Below, piece by piece: positions 36,083-43,274 of a stretch of 64,000 nucleotides of DNA (its first letter is position 1; every line of letters begins with the position of its first letter). The notes under the pieces are model-generated. The model saw only the letters and a list, made by a program, of their open reading frames with translations. It made no database searches and had not been told where the DNA came from. The DNA lies in the NCBI RefSeq assembly GCF_000455325.1, contig NZ_HG322951.1, positions 520,748-584,747 of the forward strand, in the 5' to 3' direction. This stretch comes from Mycolicibacterium septicum DSM 44393 (GTDB lineage Bacteria > Actinomycetota > Actinomycetes > Mycobacteriales > Mycobacteriaceae). Position numbers and translations under genes: made by a program.

Positions 36083-37116
36083 GAATCAAGGCGCTGTTCG
36101 CCGCGTCGGTGGCAGTGGCCGCCGCGACGTTCGGGCTATCGGCCTGCGCGGTCGACCACTCCGGGCAAAGCTCCGAGAAGCCCACCATTCGCCTTGGCTA
36201 CCAGTCCTTTCCGAGTGGGGACCTGATCGTCAAGAACAACAAGTGGCTCGAAGAGGCGCTGCCCGACTACAACATCAAGTGGACCAAGTTCGACTCCGGG
36301 GCCGACGTGAACACCGCGTTCATCGCCAAGGAACTGGACTTCGGTGCGCTGGGTTCCAGCCCGGTGGCCCGCGGTTTGTCGGCGCCGCTGAACATTCCGT
36401 ACAAGGTGGCGTTCGTGCTCGACGTTGCTGGTGACAACGAGGCCCTGGTGGCCCGTGACGGCGCCGGCGTCAACTCGATCGCCGACCTGCGGGGTAAGCG
36501 GATCGCCACCCCGTTCGCGTCCACCGCGCACTACAGCCTGCTGGCCGCGCTGGCGCAGAATGGGCTGTCTCCCAGTGATGTTCAGCTGATCGACCTGCAG
36601 CCTCAGGCCATTCTCGCCGCCTGGGAGCGTGGGGACATCGCCGCGGCCTACAGCTGGCTGCCCACGCTGGACCAGCTCCGGAAGACCGGTAAGGATCTGA
36701 TCACCAGCCGGCAATTGGCCAAGGACGGCAAGCCCACGCTGGATCTTGCCGCGGTGTCCGACGACTTCTCCACCGCGCATCCAGAGGTGGTCGACATCTG
36801 GCGCAAGCAGCAGGCCCGCGCGCTGAACGTCATCAAGGATGACCCGCAGGCCGCGGCCAAGGCGATCGCGGCCGAGGTCGGGCTCAGCCCGGAAGATGTT
36901 GCCGGGCAGCTGAAGCAGGGTGTCTACCTGACGCCTGCCGAGGTGGCCTCCCCTGAGTGGCTGGGCAGTGACGGCGCACCGGGCAACATCGCCGCGAACC
37001 TGCAGAGCGCGTCGCAGTTCCTGGCCGATCAGAAGCAGATCCCCGAGACCGCGCCGCTGCAGACCTTCAAGGACGCGATCTATACGAAGGGGTTGCCGGA
37101 TGTCATCGTCAAGTAG
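36079..37116 (+). CDS. ABC transporter substrate-binding lipoprotein, taurine/sulfonate type
   Basis: 345-aa lipoprotein. The signal peptide ends in the lipobox LSAC with lipidated Cys23. The mature part is an SBP of the NitT/TauA/SsuA class: IRLGYQSFPSGDLIVKNN near the start, NTAFIAKELDFGALGSSPVA, DLRGKRIATPFASTAHYSLL, and AAWERGDIAAAYSWLP. The ATG has a GGGAAG site and overlaps the permease stop. It delivers substrate to the adjacent permease and ATPase. Taurine is the closest family guess, not proven. Confidence 0.9.
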   Translation: MRIKALFAASVAVAAATFGLSACAVDHSGQSSEKPTIRLGYQSFPSGDLIVKNNKWLEEALPDYNIKWTKFDSGADVNTAFIAKELDFGALGSSPVARGLSAPLNIPYKVAFVLDVAGDNEALVARDGAGVNSIADLRGKRIATPFASTAHYSLLAALAQNGLSPSDVQLIDLQPQAILAAWERGDIAAAYSWLPTLDQLRKTGKDLITSRQLAKDGKPTLDLAAVSDDFSTAHPEVVDIWRKQQARALNVIKDDPQAAAKAIAAEVGLSPEDVAGQLKQGVYLTPAEVASPEWLGSDGAPGNIAANLQSASQFLADQKQIPETAPLQTFKDAIYTKGLPDVIVK

Positions 37117-37888
37117 TGACGCCTCCGGCGCGCTGAAGATCCGCAACGTCGCCCATCGCTATGGGCGCGGGTCCGAGGAGGTCACCGCGCTCGGCCCGGT
37201 GGATCTCGACGTCGAGCCTGGCTCCTTCCTGGTCCTGGTGGGGGCATCGGGGTGCGGCAAGAGCACACTGCTGCGCCTGATCGCCGGCTTCGAGACCCCG
37301 TCCGAGGGCGAGGTCGAGGTGTCCGGTTCCCGCCCGACACCCGGGGTCACCTCGGGTGTGGTGTTCCAGCAGCCGCGGCTGTTTCCGTGGCGCACCGTCG
37401 GCGGCAACGTGGACCTGGCCCTCAAGTACGCCAACGTGCCTCGTGAGCGACGGGCCGAGCGGCGCGAGGAACTGCTGGAGCGCGTGGGCCTGGAAGGCAC
37501 CGCCAAACGCAGGATCTGGGAGATCAGTGGCGGGCAGCAGCAGCGCGTCGCGATCGCGCGGGCGCTGGCCGCCGAGACGCCGCTGTTCCTGTTGGACGAG
37601 CCGTTCGCGGCGCTGGATGCGCTCACCCGTGAACGGTTGCAGGAGGATGTCCGCCAGGTGAGTGCGGAGTCCGGTCGCACAACGGTTTTCGTGACGCACA
37701 GCGCCGACGAGGCCGCGTTCCTGGGCTCACGGATCGTCGTGCTGACGCGGCGGCCCGGGAAGATCGCCCTGGACCTGCCGGTGGAACTGCCGCGTGCCGG
37801 GGTCGACGCTCACGAACTGCGCAGTTCGCCGGAGTACCTGAAGTTGCGGACGGATGTGAGTGAGGCCGTGAAGCTCGCCGCGGCGTAA
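37100..37888 (+). CDS. ABC transporter ATP-binding protein, taurine/sulfonate type
   Basis: 262-aa ATPase. Walker A GASGCGKST is at residues 48-56, the Q-loop in FQQPRLFPWRT, the signature EISGGQQQRVAIARAL near 148, Walker B LFLLDEPFAALDAL, and switch His in VFVTHSADEAAFLG. This is the SsuB/TauB pattern. The ATG lies 17 bases inside the preceding gene, so translation is coupled. It completes the permease-SBP-ATPase operon. A strong inverted repeat follows 10 bases after the stop. Confidence 0.92.
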   Translation: MSSSSSDASGALKIRNVAHRYGRGSEEVTALGPVDLDVEPGSFLVLVGASGCGKSTLLRLIAGFETPSEGEVEVSGSRPTPGVTSGVVFQQPRLFPWRTVGGNVDLALKYANVPRERRAERREELLERVGLEGTAKRRIWEISGGQQQRVAIARALAAETPLFLLDEPFAALDALTRERLQEDVRQVSAESGRTTVFVTHSADEAAFLGSRIVVLTRRPGKIALDLPVELPRAGVDAHELRSSPEYLKLRTDVSEAVKLAAA

Positions 37889-37898
37889 TTGCATGCGG

Positions 37899-37955
37899 CG
37901 AAAGTGACGCAATGGTCGTAAATCCGCTCCGATAGCGACCATTACGTCACTTTCG
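37899..37955. terminator. Long intergenic inverted repeat between convergent genes
   Basis: 20-base arms (CGAAAGTGACGCAATGGTCG and its complement with one G-T pair) flank a 17-base loop. It occupies most of the 69-base gap between the ABC ATPase and the oxidoreductase gene. It can act as a bidirectional terminator. The near-perfect, long arms are more typical of a dispersed intergenic repeat than of a simple terminator. Confidence 0.7.
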
Positions 37956-37957
37956 GG

Positions 37958-38944
37958 TCAGACGACCACCACCATCTTGCCGCCGGCCTCGCCGGCTTCC
38001 ATGACGCGGTGCGCCTCACGGATCTCGTCGAATGGGAAGACTCGCGACGGCGCGGCCTCGAGTTCCCCGCGCTCGACCTGCTGGGCAATGGCCTGCAGTG
38101 GCACGTCGGACAGCGGGAACCCGGGTGAGCCGAAGACGAAGCTGCCGAAGAACGTCAGATTGACACCGCTGGCCATCTGCAGCAGCGGGTTGAAGTCAGG
38201 GATCGGATCGAGCCCACCCAACCAGCCTGCCAGGCAAGCGGTTCCGCCGCGGCGCAGCATCTCCAGGGAATCCAGGATCGTGCTGTTGCCGACCAGGTCG
38301 AGCACCGCGTCGACGTTTCCGGACTCGGCGAGGTGCGCGCTCAGGTCGGGCACTTCCTTCTCCGCGCGGGCGACGCCGAGACGTTCCAGCAGCGCGAACC
38401 GTTCGGGGCTCCGGGTGGTGGCGATGACGTTGGCACCCGCGTTGACGGCGAGCTTGACCGCGGCCTGGCCGAACGACGATGTGGCGCCGCGGATCACGAT
38501 CGTCTGGCCGGACTGCAGGTTGATGTTGCGGAACAGGCAGGTCCACGCGGTCGCATAGGTCTCGGGAAGAGCGGCCAGTTGGTCCCACGGCAGGTCGGCG
38601 TCGATCAGTGCGACGTTCGCGGCCCGCACCCGGGTGTACTCGGCGTAGCTGCCGTTGATGGTCCGGCCCAATCCGCCCATGAGCGCGGCGACTTTGGCGC
38701 CGACAGGGAACTCGCCGCCCGGACACGAGTCGACGATGCCGACGCATTCGATACCGCTGACCGGAGCGGCCTCGGCCCATTCCCCGCGCCGCATGTGCAT
38801 CTCGGCGTGATTGATGCCGAACCCTTTGATCTGGATGACCACTTCGCCTGCCTTGGGCTCGGGCTTGGGGATGTCGGTGTAGACCAGGTGGTCGAGACCA
38901 CCGAAGCCGTCCAGAACGATCGCGCGCATCTGTGTGGTGGTCAT
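37958..38944 (-). CDS. Zinc-independent MDR oxidoreductase (quinone oxidoreductase-like)
   Basis: 328-aa medium-chain reductase. It has GFGINHAEMHMRRGEW, SGIECVGIV, the NADP site VIRGATSSFGQAAVKLAV near residue 150, TTRSPERFALLERLG and a final GGKMVVVV. No zinc-binding cysteines are visible, so it is quinone oxidoreductase-like rather than a classical alcohol dehydrogenase. The ATG overlaps the stop of the HAD gene (ATGA). It is the third gene of the hydrolase-dehalogenase-oxidoreductase cassette. Confidence 0.9.
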   Translation of the reverse strand: MTTTQMRAIVLDGFGGLDHLVYTDIPKPEPKAGEVVIQIKGFGINHAEMHMRRGEWAEAAPVSGIECVGIVDSCPGGEFPVGAKVAALMGGLGRTINGSYAEYTRVRAANVALIDADLPWDQLAALPETYATAWTCLFRNINLQSGQTIVIRGATSSFGQAAVKLAVNAGANVIATTRSPERFALLERLGVARAEKEVPDLSAHLAESGNVDAVLDLVGNSTILDSLEMLRRGGTACLAGWLGGLDPIPDFNPLLQMASGVNLTFFGSFVFGSPGFPLSDVPLQAIAQQVERGELEAAPSRVFPFDEIREAHRVMEAGEAGGKMVVVV

Positions 38945-39618
38945 GAGAGTTTCTCCAGTATGTCGTTGAGCTGTAATAGATCTGATGCGATGACATCGGG
39001 TTGGGGTACGCCGGGAGCGGCGAGTACCGCGTTGCCCGGTCGCGCGATGAAGGCGCCGCGGAATCCCGCGGACTGCGCCCCGAGCGTGTCCCACATGTGC
39101 GCCGCGACCATCATGCAGGCCGCCGGTGCCACGCCCAGGTCGCCGGCGACGCCGGTGTACAGCGCCGGTGAGGGCTTGAAGGCCCGTTGCTCGTCGACGC
39201 TGAACTGATGCTCGAAATATTCGGCCAAGCCGGCCTGCTCCAGTGGCGTCGGTCCGTCTCGGTGTGGCGAGTTGGTCAGTGTGACGAGGCGGAAACCGTT
39301 GGCGCGCAGACGCTGCAAGCCCTCCGCAGCGTCCGGATGGGCCGGCATCGTCCGCATGGCCTCGGTGAGTCCGCGTAGATCATCGTCGCCGACTTCCACC
39401 CCGTGGACCTCGGCGGTCATCCGCAGGACCCCTTGTCCGAGGGTGAAGAAGTCGGTGTAGCCGCCGGCCAGCGTGATGGCCATGGAGTACGTCACCAGCT
39501 GGCCGAACCATTCGCGCAGCACGAGTGGATCACCGAAGACCCGACCGAAATACGGCTGCAGCGAGTCGATGTCGATGAGGGTCTCGTTGACGTCGAACAC
39601 CAGTGCCTCGGGCCTCAT
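38941..39618 (-). CDS. Haloacid dehalogenase type II
   Basis: 225-aa HAD hydrolase. Motif I is VFDVNETLIDIDSL with nucleophile Asp9, the classical F-D-x-N-E-T-L form of 2-haloacid dehalogenases. TLTNSPHRDG, FSVDEQRAFKPSPALY and MMVAAHMWDTLGAQSAGF follow as motifs II-IV. The start shares one base with the preceding stop (TGATG), and the end overlaps the MDR start, so all three genes are coupled. The substrate is not proven; many homologues act on non-halogenated compounds. Confidence 0.9.
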   Translation of the reverse strand: MRPEALVFDVNETLIDIDSLQPYFGRVFGDPLVLREWFGQLVTYSMAITLAGGYTDFFTLGQGVLRMTAEVHGVEVGDDDLRGLTEAMRTMPAHPDAAEGLQRLRANGFRLVTLTNSPHRDGPTPLEQAGLAEYFEHQFSVDEQRAFKPSPALYTGVAGDLGVAPAACMMVAAHMWDTLGAQSAGFRGAFIARPGNAVLAAPGVPQPDVIASDLLQLNDILEKLS

Positions 39619-40481
39619 CAGATGACCCGGCGCTGCAGGAACCCGTCGATCAGGCTGGCGACCTCGTCGAGATGGGTCTCCAGCAGGAAGTGCCCGCCGT
39701 CGAGCAGGTGGATCTCGGCGTCGACCGCGTCCTTGTCGAAGGCCCGGGCACCGTCGGGGCCGAAGATGGGGTCGCCCTTGCCCCAGACGGCAAGGACGGG
39801 AACCGCACTGGTGCGCAGGTACTCGTGCAACGCGGGGTACAGCGGGGCGTTGGTCGCGTAGTCCCGGAACAGCTTGAGCTGTACCAGATCATTGCCGGGC
39901 CGGGCCACCATCGCCGCGTCGTGCACCCAGGTGTCCGGGTTGACCAGGCTCTCATCGGAGACCCCGGTCAGGTACTGCCATTTGATGCCGTCGACACTCA
40001 ATGCGGTCCGCACTCCCGCCTCGGTCTCGGGGGTCTGCTCGCGCTGGTAGGCCCACACCCCGGTCCAGAAGCTCTCGACGAAACCCTCGTCATAGCCGTT
40101 GCCGTTCTGGCTGACGATCGCGGTGATGGCCTCCGGATGCCGCAGTGCCAGTCGCCAGCCGATCGGGGCGCCGTAGTCCTGGACGTAGATCGCGTAGCGG
40201 GACACCCCGAGTTGGTTCAGCAGGCCGTCGGTCAGGTCGGCCAGTGCGTCGAAGGTGTAGTCGAACTCGTCGGTCGCCGGTGCATCGGAGTGTCCGTAGC
40301 CCAGGTGATCGGGCGCGATGACGTGGTAGCGCTCGGCCAACCGGGGGATGAGGTCGCGGAACATGTACGAGCTCGTCGGGAAGCCGTGCAGCAGCACGAT
40401 CGCCGGTGCGTCCGGTGCACCCGCCTCGCGGTAGAACAGCCGCTGCCCGTCGATGGTGGCGTAGCGATGGTGAACCGTCAT
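39618..40481 (-). CDS. Alpha/beta hydrolase with Asp nucleophile (epoxide hydrolase/haloalkane dehalogenase-like)
   Basis: 287-aa hydrolase. The oxyanion motif is LLHGFPTSSYMFRDL, then APDHLGYGHSDAP. The nucleophile elbow YVQDYGAPIGWRLAL has Asp102, so the ester intermediate is of the epoxide hydrolase/haloalkane dehalogenase kind. The acid is in WGKGDPIFG and the His in LDGGHFLLETH. The Trp that follows the nucleophile in haloalkane dehalogenases is Tyr here, which favours an epoxide or ester substrate. It heads the three-gene cassette and is divergent from the CGNR regulator. Confidence 0.9.
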   Translation of the reverse strand: MTVHHRYATIDGQRLFYREAGAPDAPAIVLLHGFPTSSYMFRDLIPRLAERYHVIAPDHLGYGHSDAPATDEFDYTFDALADLTDGLLNQLGVSRYAIYVQDYGAPIGWRLALRHPEAITAIVSQNGNGYDEGFVESFWTGVWAYQREQTPETEAGVRTALSVDGIKWQYLTGVSDESLVNPDTWVHDAAMVARPGNDLVQLKLFRDYATNAPLYPALHEYLRTSAVPVLAVWGKGDPIFGPDGARAFDKDAVDAEIHLLDGGHFLLETHLDEVASLIDGFLQRRVI

Positions 40482-40501
40482 GACTAACTCCTTTAACTAG
40501 T

Positions 40502-40515
40502 GTTAGTGGTTAGTG
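40502..40515. repeat. Tandem GTTAGTG repeat in divergent promoter (candidate operator)
   Basis: Two directly adjacent copies of GTTAGTG, with a nearby TCTAAC half in inverted orientation and TTAACTAGT before it. The site lies in the 85-base gap between the hydrolase cassette and the CGNR gene. It is the best candidate for regulator binding. Confidence 0.45.
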
Positions 40516-40566
40516 ACATCTAACGCCGGACGGCATAACCTGTCAATAGTTGTTTGGAGGTTAGAT

Positions 40567-41094
40567 ATGGAACGTGTGGAGGTGGGCCTGAAGGACGAGG
40601 CCCTGCTGTTGGATCTGCTCAACACCACACCGGTGGTGGAAGGGACGCAGCGCGACATCCTCGCGGACCGCGCGCAGGCGTGGACCTGGCTGGACGAGCA
40701 CGACGCGACCGAGGCCGAACTGGCGGACCTGGTCGAGGCCAGGAACGTGCTGCAGGCGGTCGTGCGCGGGGCCGAGACGGCGGACGCGTTGGAGCCGCTT
40801 CTCGATGCGGTGGCATTGCGGGCACGCGCCACGAAGGGCGGTGTGAGGTGGGAACTCGATACCGACGCCGCGCGGCGCGGCGCCGTGCGGGCCATCCTGG
40901 CCTGGGACGCGCTGCGCGTCGCGAGTCCGGGGCGACTACGCGCGTGCGGGAATCCGGACTGCCGGCTGTTCCTGATCGATCGCAGCAAGCCCAACACCGC
41001 TCGCTGGTGTTCGATGGCTACCTGCGGAAACCGCATGAAGGCGCGCCGGTATCACCAGCGCGCCAGGACTGCGAAGACTGACGAACAGTCCTGA
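40567..41094 (+). CDS. CGNR zinc-finger protein (putative transcriptional regulator)
   Basis: 175-aa protein of the CGNR/ABATE family. The N-terminal ABATE part (about residues 1-110) contains LLLDLLNTTPVVEG. The C-terminal zinc-binding motif runs RACGNPDCRLFLIDRSKPN, ARWCSMATCGNRMKARRYHQ, with Cys pairs and the eponymous C-G-N-R. A GGAGG site precedes the ATG at 7 bases. It is divergent from the hydrolase-dehalogenase-oxidoreductase genes and probably regulates them. Its stop directly abuts the 3' end of a 36-aa minus-strand ORF. Confidence 0.88.
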   Translation: MERVEVGLKDEALLLDLLNTTPVVEGTQRDILADRAQAWTWLDEHDATEAELADLVEARNVLQAVVRGAETADALEPLLDAVALRARATKGGVRWELDTDAARRGAVRAILAWDALRVASPGRLRACGNPDCRLFLIDRSKPNTARWCSMATCGNRMKARRYHQRARTAKTDEQS

Positions 41095-41205
41095 TTACAC
41101 CGGGGGGTACGCCGGCGGCGGGTACACGCCGCGCAGACCCCAGGCCAGCCACGGAAAGAAGAAGTCGCTCTCGTCGCTGAGGTCGTAGTCAGGATTCGGA
41201 TCCAT
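41095..41205 (-). CDS. Putative 36-aa small protein
   Basis: Reads MDPNPDYDLSDESDFFFPWL, then AWGLRGVYPPPAYPPV. It is acidic at the N terminus, aromatic in the middle and Pro-rich at the end. The composition and exact fit between the CGNR stop and the Rv0158-like regulator suggest a genuine conserved micro-gene. M. tuberculosis has a short annotated gene (Rv0157A) beside Rv0158, which could be the counterpart; this is from memory and unchecked. The ribosome site is weak. Function unknown. Confidence 0.5.
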   Translation of the reverse strand: MDPNPDYDLSDESDFFFPWLAWGLRGVYPPPAYPPV

Positions 41206-41269
41206 GCCCGGAGTCTAGACGCACTGGGCAAGGCCGGAACAGAGCCGCGAAGAGAATTGCCTACACTCT

Positions 41270-41285
41270 TCAACCATCTAGTTGA
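41270..41285. promoter_or_regulatory. Inverted repeat upstream of Rv0158-like TetR
   Basis: TCAAC-CATCTA-GTTGA, perfect 5-bp arms with a 6-base spacer, 46 bases before the TetR start. Position and size fit an autoregulatory TetR operator. Confidence 0.5.
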
Positions 41286-41331
41286 TTGATTTCCTGGGCA
41301 AGGTCCGGGCGATGCTGATAGTGAGTGTGCT

Positions 41332-42009
41332 ATGTCATCCGATGCAGAGGGCGGCCGGGGCCGCGGAGGCGCGGCGGCCAACGGGACGTCCCGCCGCGAC
41401 GAACTGCTGACCGTCGCGGCCAAGCTGTTCGCCGCCCGCGGCTATCACGGCACCCGGATGGACGATGTCGCCGAGGCTGTCGGCCTGAACAAGGCCACGG
41501 TCTACCACTACTACTCGAGCAAGTCGCTCATCCTCTACGACATCTACAAGAGCACCGCGGACTTCACCGTCGAGGCCCTCCACGACGACCCCACCGCCTC
41601 GGCACGGGAAACCATCTACAACTTCACCCGCCGATTGCTGGTCGGTATCGCCGGCGACCTGGAGCGCGCCGCGGTGTACTTCCAGGAAGGCCCGTACATC
41701 GCGGAATGGTTCACCGAGGAGCAGGTGGCCTACATCCGGCGCGCTGAGACACAGGTCTACGAGCATGTCCGCGACGTGATCGACCGCGGCATCGCCAGCG
41801 GCGAGTTCTACGACTGCGATTCGCATGTCCTGGCCCTCGGCTACATCGGGATGACGCTGGGCTCCTACCGCTGGCTGCGACCGCACGGCAGACGGAGCGC
41901 CCAGGAGATCGCCGTCGAGTTCAGCACCGCGCTGCTGCGTGGGCTGATCCGCGACGAGGTGACCCGCAACGAGTCCCCGCTCGGTGTCGACATCGAGGAA
42001 AAAGCCTAG
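41332..42009 (+). CDS. TetR-family regulator (Rv0158-like)
   Basis: 225-aa regulator. A Gly-rich N-terminal arm leads to the TetR HTH: SRRDELLTVAAKLFAARGYH, TRMDDVAEAVGLNKATVYHY. Its C-terminal domain has YFQEGPYIAEWFTEEQVAYI and GYIGMTLGSYRWLRP, which closely match Rv0158 from memory. In M. tuberculosis this gene follows pntB; here pnt is 14 kb away. An SDR gene follows 19 bases after the stop, so it may regulate that gene and itself via the upstream dyad. Confidence 0.92.
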   Translation: MSSDAEGGRGRGGAAANGTSRRDELLTVAAKLFAARGYHGTRMDDVAEAVGLNKATVYHYYSSKSLILYDIYKSTADFTVEALHDDPTASARETIYNFTRRLLVGIAGDLERAAVYFQEGPYIAEWFTEEQVAYIRRAETQVYEHVRDVIDRGIASGEFYDCDSHVLALGYIGMTLGSYRWLRPHGRRSAQEIAVEFSTALLRGLIRDEVTRNESPLGVDIEEKA

Positions 42010-42028
42010 AAAGAAAGATCTGGTGGGC

Positions 42029-42802
42029 ATGACTGATCTGTTCCGACTGGACGGCAAGGTCGCCGTCGTCACCGGAGGCGGCCGTGGCATCGGCCTGATG
42101 ATGGCCCGTGGCCTGCTGCAGGCGGGGGCGTCCGTGTACGTCTCGAGCCGCAAGGAGGCCGAGCTGTCCGCGGCGGTGGACGCGTTGTCCCCACTCGGCC
42201 GGATCTCCGCGGTGCCTGCCGACCTGGGGACCGCCGAAGGGGTCGCGGCGCTCACCGCGGCCGTGACGGGCCGTGAGGATGCGATCCATGCGCTGTTCAA
42301 CAACGCGGGCGCGGCCTGGGGCGCACCGTACGACGAGTTCCCGGAGTCGGGATTCGACAAGGTCTACGACGTCAACGTCAAAGGCGTGTTCCTGCTGACC
42401 CGGGCGCTCACGCCGCTGCTGAATGCCGCTGCCACCGAAGAAGATCCGGCACGCGTGATCAACACCGGCAGCATCGACGGCATCGTCGCGCCCGGCAAGG
42501 GCCGCGACAACTTCTCCTACAGCGCCAGCAAGGCCGCCGTGCACATGCTGACGCGCCACCTCGCCGGGGAACTGGCCCCGCGGATCCTGGTCAACGCGAT
42601 CGCGCCGGGCCTGTTCGAATCCCGGATGACCAAGGAGATGCTGCGCGGCGGGTCCGAGGCTGTCGGGTCGGCGCTGCCGCTCGGCCGGATCGGTCAGCCC
42701 GACGACATCGCCGGGATCTCGGTGTTCCTGGCCAGCCGGGCCAGCGCGTACATCACGGGCGCGGTCATCCCGGTCGACGGCGGCGTCAGCACGATCAGGT
42801 GA
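42029..42802 (+). CDS. Short-chain dehydrogenase/reductase
   Basis: 257-aa classical SDR. It has VVTGGGRGIG (T15-G22 region), FNNAGAAWG, INTGSIDGI with the catalytic Ser, FSYSASKAAVHML (Tyr and Lys) and a final ITGAVIPVDGG. The pattern resembles FabG-like and rhamnolipid-biosynthesis RhlG-type reductases of 3-ketoacyl or polyol substrates. The ATG at MTDLFRLDGK was chosen; a longer version would overlap the TetR gene. It is likely cotranscribed with the TetR. The end overlaps the convergent DoxX gene by 8 bases. Confidence 0.9.
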   Translation: MTDLFRLDGKVAVVTGGGRGIGLMMARGLLQAGASVYVSSRKEAELSAAVDALSPLGRISAVPADLGTAEGVAALTAAVTGREDAIHALFNNAGAAWGAPYDEFPESGFDKVYDVNVKGVFLLTRALTPLLNAAATEEDPARVINTGSIDGIVAPGKGRDNFSYSASKAAVHMLTRHLAGELAPRILVNAIAPGLFESRMTKEMLRGGSEAVGSALPLGRIGQPDDIAGISVFLASRASAYITGAVIPVDGGVSTIR

Positions 42803-43175
42803 CGGGCAGGGTGAACCAGCCCCACGCCAAGAAGGCGAACATGCCGATGAAGACGATGTCGCCGGCCATGTAGAGCCACTCGCTGCGACGAAATCTGGTC
42901 GTGGCCGCACCAGCCATGAACAGGGCCAGGCCGCAGGCCGCCACCGGGGTCAGTACGGGCGCGATACCCACCGCGACGGGCAGCACCAGGCCGATCGCAC
43001 CGACCAGTTTGATCGTCGCGATCGCCGTGAGGTGGCCGTCGCCGAAATCATCGACCCAGTGCTGATTGCTGCCCAGCGACCGGTACTTCTCCCGGGACAT
43101 GAACAGCAGGCTGGCCCCGCCTGCCACGTAGGCCGCCGCGGCGATGATGGTGATGATCCACAGGGTGGTGTGCAT
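42795..43175 (-). CDS. DoxX-family membrane protein
   Basis: 126-aa membrane protein with four hydrophobic helices and the DoxX-like motifs LFMSREKYRSLG, ATIKLVGAIGLVLPV and GLALFMAGAATT. GAGCGAGGA precedes the ATG. DoxX-like proteins are often linked to oxidative stress and to ECF sigma factors with SnoaL domains. Here an ECF sigma gene is divergent across 99 bases that contain a 14-base direct repeat. It is probably a target of that sigma factor, by inference from context. Confidence 0.85.
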   Translation of the reverse strand: MHTTLWIITIIAAAAYVAGGASLLFMSREKYRSLGSNQHWVDDFGDGHLTAIATIKLVGAIGLVLPVAVGIAPVLTPVAACGLALFMAGAATTRFRRSEWLYMAGDIVFIGMFAFLAWGWFTLPVT

Positions 43176-43187
43176 TCCTCGCTCCGT

Positions 43188-43220
43188 TTCGTGGTTACGT
43201 CTGGGCTTCGTGGTTACGTC
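43188..43220. promoter_or_regulatory. 14-base direct repeat upstream of DoxX gene
   Basis: TTCGTGGTTACGTC occurs twice, 19 bases apart start to start, just before the DoxX gene and opposite the ECF sigma gene. On the minus strand each copy reads GACGTAACCACGAA. It could be part of an ECF promoter or an operator. Confidence 0.5.
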
Positions 43221-43274
43221 GGGCACTGCCGACTCGTCACTCTTATGACGGATCGGCGCGAGGAGAGGTAACCG

